Source: Synechococcales cyanobacterium bin31.maxbin.ball.101 (lineage in GTDB: Bacteria; Cyanobacteriota; Cyanobacteriia; Leptolyngbyales; Leptolyngbyaceae). From it: a DNA stretch of 54,151 bases. The notes under the pieces are model-generated. The model worked only from the letters and a program-made list of their open reading frames with translations, made no database searches and was not told the DNA's origin. Of this stretch, positions 43,558-51,284 are shown in pieces. The DNA is taken from assembly GCA_013298165.1 (NCBI GenBank), contig JAAFJU010000018.1, positions 1 through 54,151 of the forward strand. The letters run 5' to 3'. Position 1 is the first letter of the stretch. Each line of letters begins with the position of its first letter. Made by a program: the position numbers and the translations under genes.

Positions 43558-43636
43558 CGAACCGCCCCCCGGCCCCCAATTCTGGGGGAGAAAGAAAATC
43601 CGGTCCCCCCAGAATTGGGGGTTAGGGGGCGGTTCG
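43558..43636. repeat. CCCCCAATTCTGGGGG-type palindromic repeat between convergent glgC and DAHP synthase genes
   Basis: GCGAACCGCCCCCCGGCCCC and, inverted, AGGGGGCGGTTCG enclose two copies of CCCCCAATTCTGGGGG-like arms. The whole can fold as one long hairpin and likely terminates both genes. Related to the copies at 13495-13773. Confidence 0.8.
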
Positions 43637-43644
43637 TCAGGATC

Positions 43645-44514
43645 TTATAGAGCAACCACTAGTTCTTTGGGGAGTGGAATATCCGCCGCTTTGGGCATCG
43701 ATCGTCCCACCCCCAAAGCGATCGGTTTCAAGCTCTCAACTAACGCCTTCATCTCGGGTAAAGAGAGCGTCTGCTGAGCATCGGAGATTGCTTTGTCGGG
43801 TTCTGGATGGCATTCGATGATCAGGCCGTCGGCCCCGCAAGCGATCGCCGCCCGCGATAGTCCCGCAATTAATTCTCGTCGTCCCGCTGCATGGCTCGGA
43901 TCCACGATTACAGGTAAATGGGTTAATTGTTTCAACGCGACCACAACGCCCAGGTCCAAAACATTTCGCGTGTAGGAATCGAAGCTACGAATGCCCCGTT
44001 CACAGAGCACCACATTGGGGTTGCCGTGGGCCATGATGTATTCCGCCGCCATGATGAATTCTTCTAGGGTTGCTGACAGTCCGCGTTTGAGGAGGACTGG
44101 CGTTTGGGTTTCGCCGAGGGCTTTGAGGAGGTCGAAGTTTTGCATGTTGCGACTGCCGACTTGGAGCATGTCTACGCCCGCCGCCACCATGCCCTCGATT
44201 TGGGAAATGGCCATGACCTCCGTGACAACCGGAAGCCCCGTCCGATCACGCACAGCCGTCAAGGTTTTCAGTCCCTCATTGCCAACGCCCTGGAAGCTGT
44301 AAGGCGAAGTCCGAGGCTTGTACACGCCGCCCCGCAAAGCTTGGATATTGCCTTGAAGGTGAGCCGCGATCGTCTCCAGTTGAGCCTGATTTTCAACGGC
44401 ACAGGGACCGCCAATGACGATGATGTCCCGATCGCCGATCGTAACCTGTGAATTGAGCCGAACGATACTTTGATGATCCGGCGTACGTTTGAGCGTAAGT
44501 TTAGCGTCTTTCAT
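43645..44514 (-). CDS. aroF: 3-deoxy-7-phosphoheptulonate (DAHP) synthase
   Basis: A 289-residue enzyme condensing phosphoenolpyruvate and erythrose 4-phosphate, the first step to the aromatic amino acids. Motifs of the I-beta/KDO8PS-like type are clear: IIVIGGPCAVEN, LRGGVYKPRTSPYSFQG, QVGSRNMQNFDLLK, VLLKRGLSATLEEF, VLCERGIRSF, VIVDPSHAAGRR and IIECHPEPDKA. No fused ACT or chorismate mutase domain is present. I chose ATG 44514 (MKDAKLTLKR); an in-frame TTG at 44574 would translate the AT-rich spacer after the attenuator hairpin. Expression is probably controlled by the leader at 44571-44704. Confidence 0.93.
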   Translation of the reverse strand: MKDAKLTLKRTPDHQSIVRLNSQVTIGDRDIIVIGGPCAVENQAQLETIAAHLQGNIQALRGGVYKPRTSPYSFQGVGNEGLKTLTAVRDRTGLPVVTEVMAISQIEGMVAAGVDMLQVGSRNMQNFDLLKALGETQTPVLLKRGLSATLEEFIMAAEYIMAHGNPNVVLCERGIRSFDSYTRNVLDLGVVVALKQLTHLPVIVDPSHAAGRRELIAGLSRAAIACGADGLIIECHPEPDKAISDAQQTLSLPEMKALVESLKPIALGVGRSMPKAADIPLPKELVVAL

Positions 44515-44570
44515 GGGAAGAGTCCTGTAATGAATGGGGAAATGGTTTTGTAAAATCCAAAATCCAAAAT

Positions 44571-44619
44571 CCAAAATAAAAAGACCCCGGAACCTCTAAA
44601 AAGAGCATTCCGGGGTCTT
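44571..44619 (-). terminator. Attenuator terminator upstream of the DAHP synthase gene
   Basis: On the minus strand AAGACCCCGGAA (44619-44608) pairs perfectly with TTCCGGGGTCTT (44592-44581); CTCT and AGAG inside the loop extend the stem. It runs straight into TTTTTATTTT. It ends about 57 bp before the DAHP synthase start and about 120 bp past the previous gene's likely leader promoter, so it terminates within the leader. Its 5' arm (CCGGAATGC, 44613-44605) can alternatively pair with GCGTTCCGG (44654-44646) at the end of the leader peptide frame. Confidence 0.8.
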
Positions 44620-44641
44620 GCAAGCACGATCGCAACAGACT

Positions 44642-44704
44642 CTAACCGGAACGCCTTAAGCGCCAGTAAAAGAAGCCGTTAAAATAAAATGCTGCGAAGG
44701 TCAT
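44642..44704 (-). CDS. Aromatic-rich leader peptide of the DAHP synthase attenuator
   Basis: ATG at 44704 opens a 20-codon frame, MTFAAFYFNGFFYWRLRRSG, ended by TAG at 44644-44642. It holds five Phe, two Tyr and one Trp, with the run FFYW at codons 11-14. Codons 17-19 overlap the segment able to pair with the terminator's 5' arm. A ribosome stalled on the aromatic codons would leave that segment free to form the antiterminator; a ribosome reaching the stop would cover it. A perfect 12-bp inverted repeat (TTGCGATCGTGC at 44704-44715 and GCACGATCGCAA at 44624-44635) brackets the frame. An AAGG lies about 10 nt before the ATG. Confidence 0.75.
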   Translation of the reverse strand: MTFAAFYFNGFFYWRLRRSG

Positions 44705-44765
44705 TGCGATCGTGCCTTAAGTAAAAAATCGACAAGCCCTAAATTTGGCCCGTCACTTGCATCAG

Positions 44766-44795
44766 AAGCTAACAAACTAATTCTAAATCTGTCAA
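44766..44795 (-). promoter_or_regulatory. Candidate promoter of the DAHP synthase leader
   Basis: On the minus strand TTGACA (44795-44790), a consensus -35, is followed after 18 nt by TAGCTT (44771-44766), a weak -10. Transcription would begin near 44758, about 54 nt before the leader peptide ATG. Confidence 0.45.
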
Positions 44796-44826
44796 GTCGA
44801 GTTTTGAGATCGGTTGGGGATCACTG

Positions 44827-45195
44827 CTAGAGGCTTGATTTGGCGATCGCCTCATAATGTCCAATCACATCCGCCACCGTCAAATCCTCGATTAGACCCT
44901 CCTTGGTCTGTGCAATTTCTCGCAAAGGCCGCAAGGCTCCCAACACAATTTGAGAAAAGAAATTTCTAAAACTCCCGTCCTGGGTTTCTTGTAGGCTCGG
45001 ATCCTGATGAATCCAGGCCGTGATGGTTTCCGCAGAGAGTTCGTTAATGGGACAGGCTTGCTCAAGGGCGATCGTCTTGAGCGATCGCAGCGCATAGATC
45101 GCCACCCTTGCGGTGAACTTTTCCCGTGACGTCAACAGCGCCCCATCCACCTGATGACATTCCTCAACCGTCAAAAATTCAGTCGTACTTTCCAT
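44827..45195 (-). CDS. Conserved cyanobacterial protein of unknown function
   Basis: A 122-residue, all-helical, mildly acidic protein (FLTVEECHQVDGALLTSREKFTARVAIYALRSLKTIALEQ, later FFSQIVLGALRPLREIA, then LTVADVIGHYEAIAKSSL). It has no signal peptide, membrane helix or metal motif. I recognise only the general type of small conserved cyanobacterial protein. The DAHP synthase leader begins after it; a separate promoter there means the two need not be co-expressed. Confidence 0.65.
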   Translation of the reverse strand: MESTTEFLTVEECHQVDGALLTSREKFTARVAIYALRSLKTIALEQACPINELSAETITAWIHQDPSLQETQDGSFRNFFSQIVLGALRPLREIAQTKEGLIEDLTVADVIGHYEAIAKSSL

Positions 45196-45271
45196 AGATT
45201 TTTCAGGAGCTTAAGGCGTAGGCTGTAAAATTTAACACATCTTCGCCCAATCCCACTGCAAGTCCATCGTT

Positions 45272-45499
45272 ATGAAACGCACTTCAAACAAAACGCTATC
45301 CGATCTCACCGATGCGCCCGATTTAACTCGTCTAGTGCAGGATAAGCGCGATCAAAAACGGGCCACCCAAGCCAAAGGCCGTCGCCGTAATCGTCGCTAT
45401 GAAAATCGGCTCCTCAATTCTCAGGCGGATCAGGCTCTGGATCCGGGTTTAGACGAATTTGAGGTTGAAGATCTGGAGACTGAAGCCTTGGACGACTGA
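45272..45499 (+). CDS. Small basic-acidic conserved protein
   Basis: A 75-residue protein with a very basic centre (QDKRDQKRATQAKGRRRNRRYENRL) and an acidic tail (LDEFEVEDLETEALDD). Such a split charge is typical of small nucleic-acid- or ribosome-associated proteins, but no family is recognised. It diverges from the 122-aa gene with a 76-bp spacer. Confidence 0.6.
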   Translation: MKRTSNKTLSDLTDAPDLTRLVQDKRDQKRATQAKGRRRNRRYENRLLNSQADQALDPGLDEFEVEDLETEALDD

Positions 45500-45723
45500 A
45501 TCGCCGATCGTCGCCTTAACCGCCCCAGATTTGCTCAATCTTGCCTAAAAACAACCGTCTAAACACCCGCTAAAACTGGGTCTGGGCGTAAAGAATTCTT
45601 AAGCTATTTGGAAGCAAACGGACTCTCTAGGTTTGGGCAAGGTGGAATAGGATAATGTGTTAGATGAGGCAGGTTCTGACTCAAGTTCTCACTGATTAGT
45701 TGGTAGTTCATCCGTTCGAGCCT

Positions 45724-46131
45724 ATGCACGTTTTCGTTTTACTTTTCAATGCCGGAACTGACAATGAAGGCATTCACACGATCGAAATTGGCGATCGGAA
45801 CATTGTTCTCATGTTTGAGGATGAGGATGATGCATTGCGCTATGCCATGTTGCTAGAGGCGCAAGACTTCCCAGAGCCTTCGGTCGAATCCCTCGATCGC
45901 ACTGAAATCGAGGAATTTTGTGATGAGTCTGGCTACGACTGTGAGCTGATTCCATTAAATTTTCGACCCGAGACCGATTACGATCGGCTGCTCATTTCAC
46001 CCCCAGAGTCCAACCGCGAATCCTTCGACTGGGACAAGTCCGGCAAGCGCCCCGAGCCGCCTGATGAAGACTCCGACATGTCTTCCTCGGAACTCGATGC
46101 CATGCGGCGAAAATTGGAGGGTCTGCTGTGA
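45724..46131 (+). CDS. DUF3110 domain protein
   Basis: A 135-residue protein with the cyanobacterial/plastid DUF3110 domain (MHVFVLLFNAGTDNEGIHTI, VLMFEDEDDALRYAMLLEAQDFPEPSVE, EEFCDESGYDCELIP). The remainder is an acidic linker ending SSSELDAMRRKLEGLL. Start chosen at ATG 45724 to match the family; an upstream in-frame GTG at 45700 would add eight residues. Its stop overlaps the murQ start (GTGA), so the two are translationally coupled. Confidence 0.85.
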   Translation: MHVFVLLFNAGTDNEGIHTIEIGDRNIVLMFEDEDDALRYAMLLEAQDFPEPSVESLDRTEIEEFCDESGYDCELIPLNFRPETDYDRLLISPPESNRESFDWDKSGKRPEPPDEDSDMSSSELDAMRRKLEGLL

Positions 46132-47048
46132 GCCTGTCTAACGGGGAGAGCCTGTCTAGAGGCTATCTCACCACCGAGCAAAACAATCCCAAAAGTGCCA
46201 ATCTCGATCGTCTCTCCAGTCTAGAGATTGTCGATGTCTTTAACCAAGAAGATGAGCGGACGATCGAGGCGATCGCCGGGGCGCGGGAGGATTTGGCGTT
46301 GGCGATCGATCGGATCACGGCGGCGCTGCGATCGGGTGGACGGCTGTTTTACATTGGCGCGGGGACGTCCGGGCGTTTAGGAGTACTCGATGCCTCGGAA
46401 TGCCCGCCGACTTTTTGTACGCCACCGGAACTCGTTCAGGGGATTATCGCCGGGGGACTTCCGGCGCTGGTGAAAAGCTCTGAAGGGCTGGAAGACAGTG
46501 CCGAGGGCGGTGCGGCGGCGGTTCAGGACTATGGCATTACGGCCAAGGATGTGTTGGTCGGCATTGCAGCAGGCGGGACGACGCCCTACGTCCATGGAGC
46601 GCTGGCGGAAGCTGGGCAAATCGGTGCCGTGACGATCTTTATGGCTTGCGTACCCAAGGAGCAGGTGACGATCGAGGTGGACGTGGATATTCGTCTTCCG
46701 GTCGGCCCTGAGATTTTGGCGGGGTCTACTCGGCTTAAGTCGGGGACGGTGACGAAAATGGCGCTGAATATTTTGTCCACTGGCAGCATGGTGCGGCTGG
46801 GCAAGGTCTACGGAAACCGCATGGTGGATGTGGCGGTGACGAATATTAAGCTGCACGATCGGGCCTTGCGAATTTTGAGTGATTTGACTGGGTTGGACCG
46901 ATCGGACTCAGACGAGTTGCTGAAGCAAAGCGGACAGAGTGTAAAACTGGCGCTGGCGATGCATTGGAGCGGGAAAAGTTCGGTGGATTGCGAGGCTTTG
47001 TTGGCGCAGCATGATGGGAACTTGCGATCGGCGATCGATTCGTTGTGA
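46128..47048 (+). CDS. murQ: N-acetylmuramic acid 6-phosphate etherase
   Basis: A 306-residue SIS-domain enzyme that removes the lactyl ether from MurNAc 6-phosphate during recycling of peptidoglycan sugars. Blocks: LVSIEI-like LSSLEIVDVFNQEDERT, LFYIGAGTSGRLGVLDASECPPTF, VLVGIAAGGTTPYVHGAL, and LKSGTVTKMALNILSTGSMVRLGKVYGNRMVD. The start is GTG 46128, overlapping the DUF3110 stop. No MurNAc phosphotransferase gene is nearby, so its substrate must come from elsewhere in the genome (for example an AnmK route). Confidence 0.93.
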   Translation: MSLSNGESLSRGYLTTEQNNPKSANLDRLSSLEIVDVFNQEDERTIEAIAGAREDLALAIDRITAALRSGGRLFYIGAGTSGRLGVLDASECPPTFCTPPELVQGIIAGGLPALVKSSEGLEDSAEGGAAAVQDYGITAKDVLVGIAAGGTTPYVHGALAEAGQIGAVTIFMACVPKEQVTIEVDVDIRLPVGPEILAGSTRLKSGTVTKMALNILSTGSMVRLGKVYGNRMVDVAVTNIKLHDRALRILSDLTGLDRSDSDELLKQSGQSVKLALAMHWSGKSSVDCEALLAQHDGNLRSAIDSL

Positions 47049-47055
47049 GATTACC

Positions 47056-47165
47056 GGGCTTCGACTCCGCTCAGCCCTCGGTTGTTGAAGGTCGAGGGGT
47101 GAGCGGAGCCGAACCCCGATCCAATCAAAGTCGAGGGGTGAGCGGAGCCGAACCCCGATCCAACC
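47056..47165. repeat. CTCCGCTCA-type palindromic repeats, partly inside a coding frame
   Basis: GGGCTTCGACTCCGCTCAGC and two copies of GGGTGAGCGGAGCCGAACCC. The second copy contains the stop codon and last residues of the converging exonuclease gene. Same family as 4785-4922 and 48374-48520. Confidence 0.85.
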
Positions 47166-47712
47166 GCCGATGTCCCAAACAAAACGGCAACAGTTTGGCA
47201 ATATTCCGAGCGTCGTCAATGCCTCGATGATGAACCCCCGTAAACTCTAAATTCGCCATCTTCAACGACTCATTCAAATTAAACAACCCCGGCAAATCCT
47301 GAGACCGCCCAAACATCGTCCTCAAATTCAGACAAGTGGTTTGAATCGGATTGCTCAACCCATGACGCTTGCATTCATAGCGAATTTGCCTCCGATCGAA
47401 ATCCCCCCAAGCACAAAACACAAATTTGGGATAGTCCGCCACCCATTGGGAAAAGTCGCCGATCGCCTCTCCATAGCTCGGAGCTTTGTCCACCATCTCC
47501 TGGGTAATACTCGTCAACGCAGTACAAAACGGTGTGAGTTGAGGATAAACAACAGGCTTTACAAACCGTTGAAACTCGCTCACCACTTCAAGTTCACGGT
47601 TGAGCATCACGGCCCCAATTTCGATAATCTCGCGTTTCACCGAGGGAATGGTCTTCCGATCGCAGCAAGTCGCCTCCAAGTCCACCACCAAATAGAAATC
47701 AAAAGAGAGCAT
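47125..47712 (-). CDS. DEDDh 3'-5' exonuclease (ERI1/KapD-like)
   Basis: A 195-residue nuclease. ExoI motif FYLVVDLEATCC (Asp and Glu metal ligands), ExoII FCAWGDFDRRQIRYEC and ExoIII HHRGIDDARNIAKLL (His and Asp) are complete, which defines the DEDDh superfamily; the EIIEIGAVML block is typical of ERI1-like RNA/DNA exonucleases. The C-terminal tail RGSAPLTPRL is encoded by the dispersed palindromic repeat, so the original end has been replaced or extended. It lies convergent to murQ. Confidence 0.88.
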   Translation of the reverse strand: MLSFDFYLVVDLEATCCDRKTIPSVKREIIEIGAVMLNRELEVVSEFQRFVKPVVYPQLTPFCTALTSITQEMVDKAPSYGEAIGDFSQWVADYPKFVFCAWGDFDRRQIRYECKRHGLSNPIQTTCLNLRTMFGRSQDLPGLFNLNESLKMANLEFTGVHHRGIDDARNIAKLLPFCLGHRRLDRGSAPLTPRL

Positions 47713-47762
47713 TAATTCTCCTATACTGTTTACTCTACTGATTCAGAACTGAGAGCAAGTAT

Positions 47763-48368
47763 ATGTTGAGTGAAGTCAAAATGCTGTCTGGTCGTGCGGT
47801 TCCCGTCATCGGAAATGACATCGACACCGATCGGATTATTCCGGCCCGCTTTTTGAAATGCGTCACCTTCGATGGACTCGGAGAGCATGTCTTCGCCGAC
47901 GATCGCCTCGCACTAAAAGGCCAGCATCCCTTTGACTTACCGCAGTACCAAGGCTCCAGCATTCTCGTCTCGAACAATAATTTCGGCTGCGGCTCCTCCC
48001 GTGAACATGCCCCCCAAGCGATCGCCAAATGGGGCATCAAAGGCATCATCGGAGAAAGTTTTGCAGAAATCTTCTTTGGTAATTGTATTGCGTTAGGCAT
48101 TCCCTGCGCGATCGTCACCCCAGAGGTTTCAACCCAAATTCAAGAACTCGTCACTGAAAATCCAAAGCTCGCCGTGACATTGGATTTGACATCGATGACG
48201 GTGACTTGCGGGCCATTGTCAGCGGCGATCGTCATGAACGAAGGTGCCCGCCAAATGTTTCTCACAGGCCAATGGGATGCCACAGGACAACTGATCGCCC
48301 AAGCGGATCAAACCCGCGAAACGGCAAAAACACTGCCCTATGTGAACTGGCAAAAACGATCGGCTTAA
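47763..48368 (+). CDS. leuD: 3-isopropylmalate dehydratase, small subunit
   Basis: A 201-residue swivelling-domain subunit that, with LeuC, isomerises 2- to 3-isopropylmalate in leucine synthesis. Typical blocks: PVIGNDIDTDRIIPARFLKC, FDLPQYQGSSILVSNNNFGCGSSREHAPQAI and FGNCIALGIPCAIV. The large subunit is not in the window. It is divergent from the exonuclease gene with a 50-bp spacer, and a palindromic repeat pair follows. Confidence 0.92.
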   Translation: MLSEVKMLSGRAVPVIGNDIDTDRIIPARFLKCVTFDGLGEHVFADDRLALKGQHPFDLPQYQGSSILVSNNNFGCGSSREHAPQAIAKWGIKGIIGESFAEIFFGNCIALGIPCAIVTPEVSTQIQELVTENPKLAVTLDLTSMTVTCGPLSAAIVMNEGARQMFLTGQWDATGQLIAQADQTRETAKTLPYVNWQKRSA

Positions 48369-48373
48369 AACTC

Positions 48374-48520
48374 TGCCGGACTTCGACTCCGCTCAGTCCT
48401 CTACTTTCCGTTGGGTGAGCGGAGCCGTTCGCGTAGCGTTGCGTCAGCAAAAACCCAACCCGGACTTCGACTCCGCTCAGTCCTCTACTCTTCGTGGGGT
48501 GAGCGGAGCCGAACTCCTCT
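48374..48520. repeat. Two tandem CTCCGCTCA-type palindromic repeats
   Basis: CGGACTTCGACTCCGCTCAG at 48378 and 48460, each with an inverted GGTGAGCGGAGCCG arm (48413 and 48497). The first is extended by GTTCGCGTAGCGTTGCG, a fragment of a different dispersed cyanobacterial repeat. The frame of the following oxidase is open through them, so a naive start would include repeat-coded residues. Confidence 0.85.
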
Positions 48521-48581
48521 TCCTTCCGAACTAACTCCGTTATCAGATGTCATCTCGATCGCCCCGGCCTATGCTTGCACC

Positions 48582-50228
48582 ATGAAGCAAATGTCAGGGC
48601 TTCTTAGTTTTGATGCATTTACCGTCCAGGAATTCATTCATCTGTGGGACGGCGTTATGAACGGGAATCGGATTACAGAGGCGATCGCAGGATGGCTCAA
48701 GTCTGTCTGGAATTTTTTTAAAACGAGTTTACAACTACGGTGGCGTAATGTTGGCCTTTTGGTTCTTGTAATGGGATTGCTGGTGCCCGCGATCGGCATT
48801 GGCACCATGCTCACCGCCAAAGCCCAAACCGCCAGTAAAGGCCAATGGAGCAGCAAAATCACGTTTCCCTCGGTTCCCGTTGCAGCAGCGGTATTGCCCA
48901 CGGGGAAAGTCCTCACTTGGTCGTCTTGGGACCGCCTACAGTTCGGCGGCAACTCCCCAAACCAAACCTTCACCGCACTCTTTGATCCCAAGACCAACCA
49001 AATCAGTGAATCCTTAGTCACGAATACTCAGCACGACATGTTCTGTCCAGGAACTGCAATGCTGAGCGATGGGCGAGTTCTCGTCAATGGCGGGGGTCCC
49101 TATGTGCCAACGACCAGTATCTTCAACGCGAATAGCAATAGCTGGACGAAGTCCGGGGATATGAATCAAAAACGCTGGTATAACGTAACGACCATGCTGC
49201 CGAATGGTGACGCATTCACCTTAGGAGGCAACCGAGTCACCAACTTGGATGGCAGAGGCGAACGCTGGAATGGCAGTGCTTGGCGGACCTTGAGTGGTGC
49301 GGTGATGGACCCATTGCTCACCAGTGATCCGAAAAACCGATCGGCAGAACATCCCCATTTGTTTGTTGCACCCAATGGCAAAGTGTTTATTCCAGGACCC
49401 ACGCAGAAAATGCAATGGTACGACGTAAATGGCAATGGCTCCATTCAAGCGGCGGGCGATCGGGGCGGCGATGTTAGCCAAAACGGAACCTTCACGATGT
49501 TTGATGTGGGGAAACTTTTAATCGCAGGCGGCAACCCTAATTATGACGGCGGTGGTTCTGCAACAACGCCCTCCACGACTGCATCCTATGAGGTCGATCT
49601 CAACAGTGGTCAATCCCAGCCCACTACGCCCATGCGAAATCCCAGAGCCTATGCCAATAGTGTGGTGTTGCCAGATGGCAAAGTTTTGGTGGTGGGTGGT
49701 TTGAATAACGGCAAAGCGTTTAGCGATGCGGGGTCTATTTTGACGCCGGAACTCTACGATCCTCAGAATCGAAGCTGGACGGAACTTGCGCCCATGAGTA
49801 CGCCGCGTAATTACCATTCTGTGGCATTGCTTTTACCGGATGGTCGTGTGATGGCGGCTGGTGGTGGACTTTGTAGTGATACCTGCACGGTGAATCATCC
49901 TGACGCCGAAATCTTTAGTCCGCCCTATTTATTTAATGGTTCCCGTCCGCGTATTACGAGTGCGCCCCGATCGGTCGGCTACAATCAAGCCTTTACCGTT
50001 CAAGGCAGTAACGGTATTTCCAAATTCACGCTCATTCGCCTGTCGTCCGTAACCCACAGCGTCAATACCGATCAGCGATTTAAACAAATCAACTTTACCC
50101 GAAGTAATGGTAACTATCGCTTAAACCTAGAATCCAATGCCAACATTACGCCTCCTGGCTATTACATGTTGTTTGCATTGAATAATCAGGGGTCCCCTAG
50201 CGTTTCAAGAATCTTGAAGGTTGGGTAA
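48582..50228 (+). CDS. Galactose oxidase-like copper radical oxidase
   Basis: A 548-residue secreted protein. All active-site residues of fungal galactose oxidase are matched: the cross-linking Cys in HDMFCPGTAM (residue 155 from this start), the radical Tyr in RWYNVTTM (200), Tyr-His in RNYHSVALLLPDGRV (411-412) and the copper His in VTHSVNTDQR (492). Kelch repeats form the beta-propeller and a DUF1929-like domain ends it. The N-terminus has a long positively charged lead and a membrane segment (VGLLVLVMGLLVPAIGIG), then AKAQTAS, a likely cleavage site. Start is ATG 48582; ATG 48657 is an alternative. Substrate unknown (primary alcohols, sugars or aldehydes). Confidence 0.88.
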   Translation: MKQMSGLLSFDAFTVQEFIHLWDGVMNGNRITEAIAGWLKSVWNFFKTSLQLRWRNVGLLVLVMGLLVPAIGIGTMLTAKAQTASKGQWSSKITFPSVPVAAAVLPTGKVLTWSSWDRLQFGGNSPNQTFTALFDPKTNQISESLVTNTQHDMFCPGTAMLSDGRVLVNGGGPYVPTTSIFNANSNSWTKSGDMNQKRWYNVTTMLPNGDAFTLGGNRVTNLDGRGERWNGSAWRTLSGAVMDPLLTSDPKNRSAEHPHLFVAPNGKVFIPGPTQKMQWYDVNGNGSIQAAGDRGGDVSQNGTFTMFDVGKLLIAGGNPNYDGGGSATTPSTTASYEVDLNSGQSQPTTPMRNPRAYANSVVLPDGKVLVVGGLNNGKAFSDAGSILTPELYDPQNRSWTELAPMSTPRNYHSVALLLPDGRVMAAGGGLCSDTCTVNHPDAEIFSPPYLFNGSRPRITSAPRSVGYNQAFTVQGSNGISKFTLIRLSSVTHSVNTDQRFKQINFTRSNGNYRLNLESNANITPPGYYMLFALNNQGSPSVSRILKVG

Positions 50229-50277
50229 TGTTCTAGATTGCTTTCTGATTTCAACTCTTTACATTTATGAGGTCAAT

Positions 50278-50667
50278 ATGCCAAAACTAAACCGTTTTAA
50301 TTTCTTTGCATTAACGATCGTCTCTCTATTCCTAACCCTTCTCATCACTGCTTCCCCCGGCGTTGCAAACAAACCTCCTGTCCCACAACCTAGAGACATT
50401 ACCTTCCGGGCACCTCGGCCTTTACCGACCGCCCCCATCCCCCAAACCTACCCATCTCAACCCTTTCAACAGCAGCCCTTTCAGCAACAGCCCTTCCAAC
50501 AACCCATCCAAAAAATTCCTGGCACCGCAGGCTGCATGATGACTCGATCGGATGGCTCAACGGTGAACCTCGATCGGATCTGTGGTAGCAATGTGAATCT
50601 GCCTACTGGGAGCGATCCGGGTGCAATTCGAGCTAGCGAACTAGAATGGGGACCCGATCGGCGTTAA
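50278..50667 (+). CDS. Secreted Pro/Gln-rich protein
   Basis: A 129-residue protein with a signal peptide (FFALTIVSLFLTLLITASPGVA). The mature part has a Pro-rich lead and the tandem pattern QPFQQQPFQQQPFQQP, then a small domain with two cysteines (GTAGCMMTRSDGSTVNLDRI, then CGSN), probably disulfide-linked. This DGSxxNLxxxCG motif recurs in small cyanobacterial secreted proteins of unknown role. Start ATG 50278 follows GAGG. It directly follows the oxidase gene (49-bp gap) and may share its transcript. Confidence 0.7.
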   Translation: MPKLNRFNFFALTIVSLFLTLLITASPGVANKPPVPQPRDITFRAPRPLPTAPIPQTYPSQPFQQQPFQQQPFQQPIQKIPGTAGCMMTRSDGSTVNLDRICGSNVNLPTGSDPGAIRASELEWGPDRR

Positions 50668-50674
50668 CATAGGC

Positions 50675-50786
50675 TCGATCCCCCTAACCCCCTTAAAAAG
50701 GGGGAACTAGAAAAAAGGGGAATTTCTATTCAAACTCGGATCAGATTCAAAGTCCCCCTTATTAAGGGGGATTTAGGGGGATCGCA
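50675..50786. repeat. Inverted pair of CCCCCTTTTTAAGGGGG-type repeats
   Basis: CGATCCCCCTAACCCCCTTA (50677) and AAGGGGGATTTAGGGGGATC (50764) are inverted copies, like those after valS. They separate the secreted protein gene from the converging transporter gene and probably terminate both. Confidence 0.8.
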
Positions 50787-50807
50787 CCTACGCCAATCAC
50801 GATCGAC

Positions 50808-51176
50808 CTATTTCTTATAAATCACCAACACCACTCCACCAATAATCATCCCCAACCCAAACCACCGATACCCCGGAATCGCATCGCCAAAAGCATATTT
50901 TCCCACCATCACCGCAATCACATATTGCAACGCCACCGACGGTGCCAGCACGCTCAATGGCACCCGCGTCAAAATTAAAATATACAAAACTGCCGCTCCC
51001 GCATAGCAGGCCAAGCCCACCAGCAACTCTGGAATCGTCGCAATTCCTAGAATATGCGTTACAAAATTACTCCCCGTCACAGCCCCTAATTTGTTCGCTC
51101 CCATCTTCAGGAAGTACTGCCCCACGCTGCCCGTTAGCACCGTAATGATCAGCATGACAACATCCCCAAATCCCAT
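50808..51176 (-). CDS. Small four-helix transporter of the SMR/EamA type
   Basis: A 122-residue protein with four membrane helices (VVMLIITVLTGSVGQYFLKMG; ELLVGLACYAGAAVLYILIL; VALQYVIAVMVGKYAF; WFGLGMIIGGVVLVIY). The pattern of GSVGQYFLKMGAN and LAPSVALQYV is that of half-size drug/metabolite transporters. The membrane-embedded Glu of EmrE drug pumps (helix 1) is a Gln here, so an ArnE/F-like flippase or other small EamA role is more likely than multidrug export. Confidence 0.75.
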   Translation of the reverse strand: MGFGDVVMLIITVLTGSVGQYFLKMGANKLGAVTGSNFVTHILGIATIPELLVGLACYAGAAVLYILILTRVPLSVLAPSVALQYVIAVMVGKYAFGDAIPGYRWFGLGMIIGGVVLVIYKK

Positions 51177-51284
51177 TCTGCAACCTCAAAATTCTCTCAG
51201 CTATTCGGTATACAACACTATCACGCCACAGATCCATCCCATAACCCTCCCCTTGCATAAGCCGATCGAACCAAAAGGTACGTA

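Noticed and set aside
44515-44574. N-terminal extension of DAHP synthase, itself aromatic-rich (MDFGFWILQN)
   Set aside because: It comes from an AT-rich 9-bp tandem repeat downstream of the terminator hairpin, so it cannot be the attenuation leader, and family members start at MKDAKL-like residues.
48411-48581. N-terminal extension of the galactose oxidase-like protein
   Set aside because: The first 57 codons are mostly encoded by the dispersed CTCCGCTCA repeats; the signal peptide region starts later.
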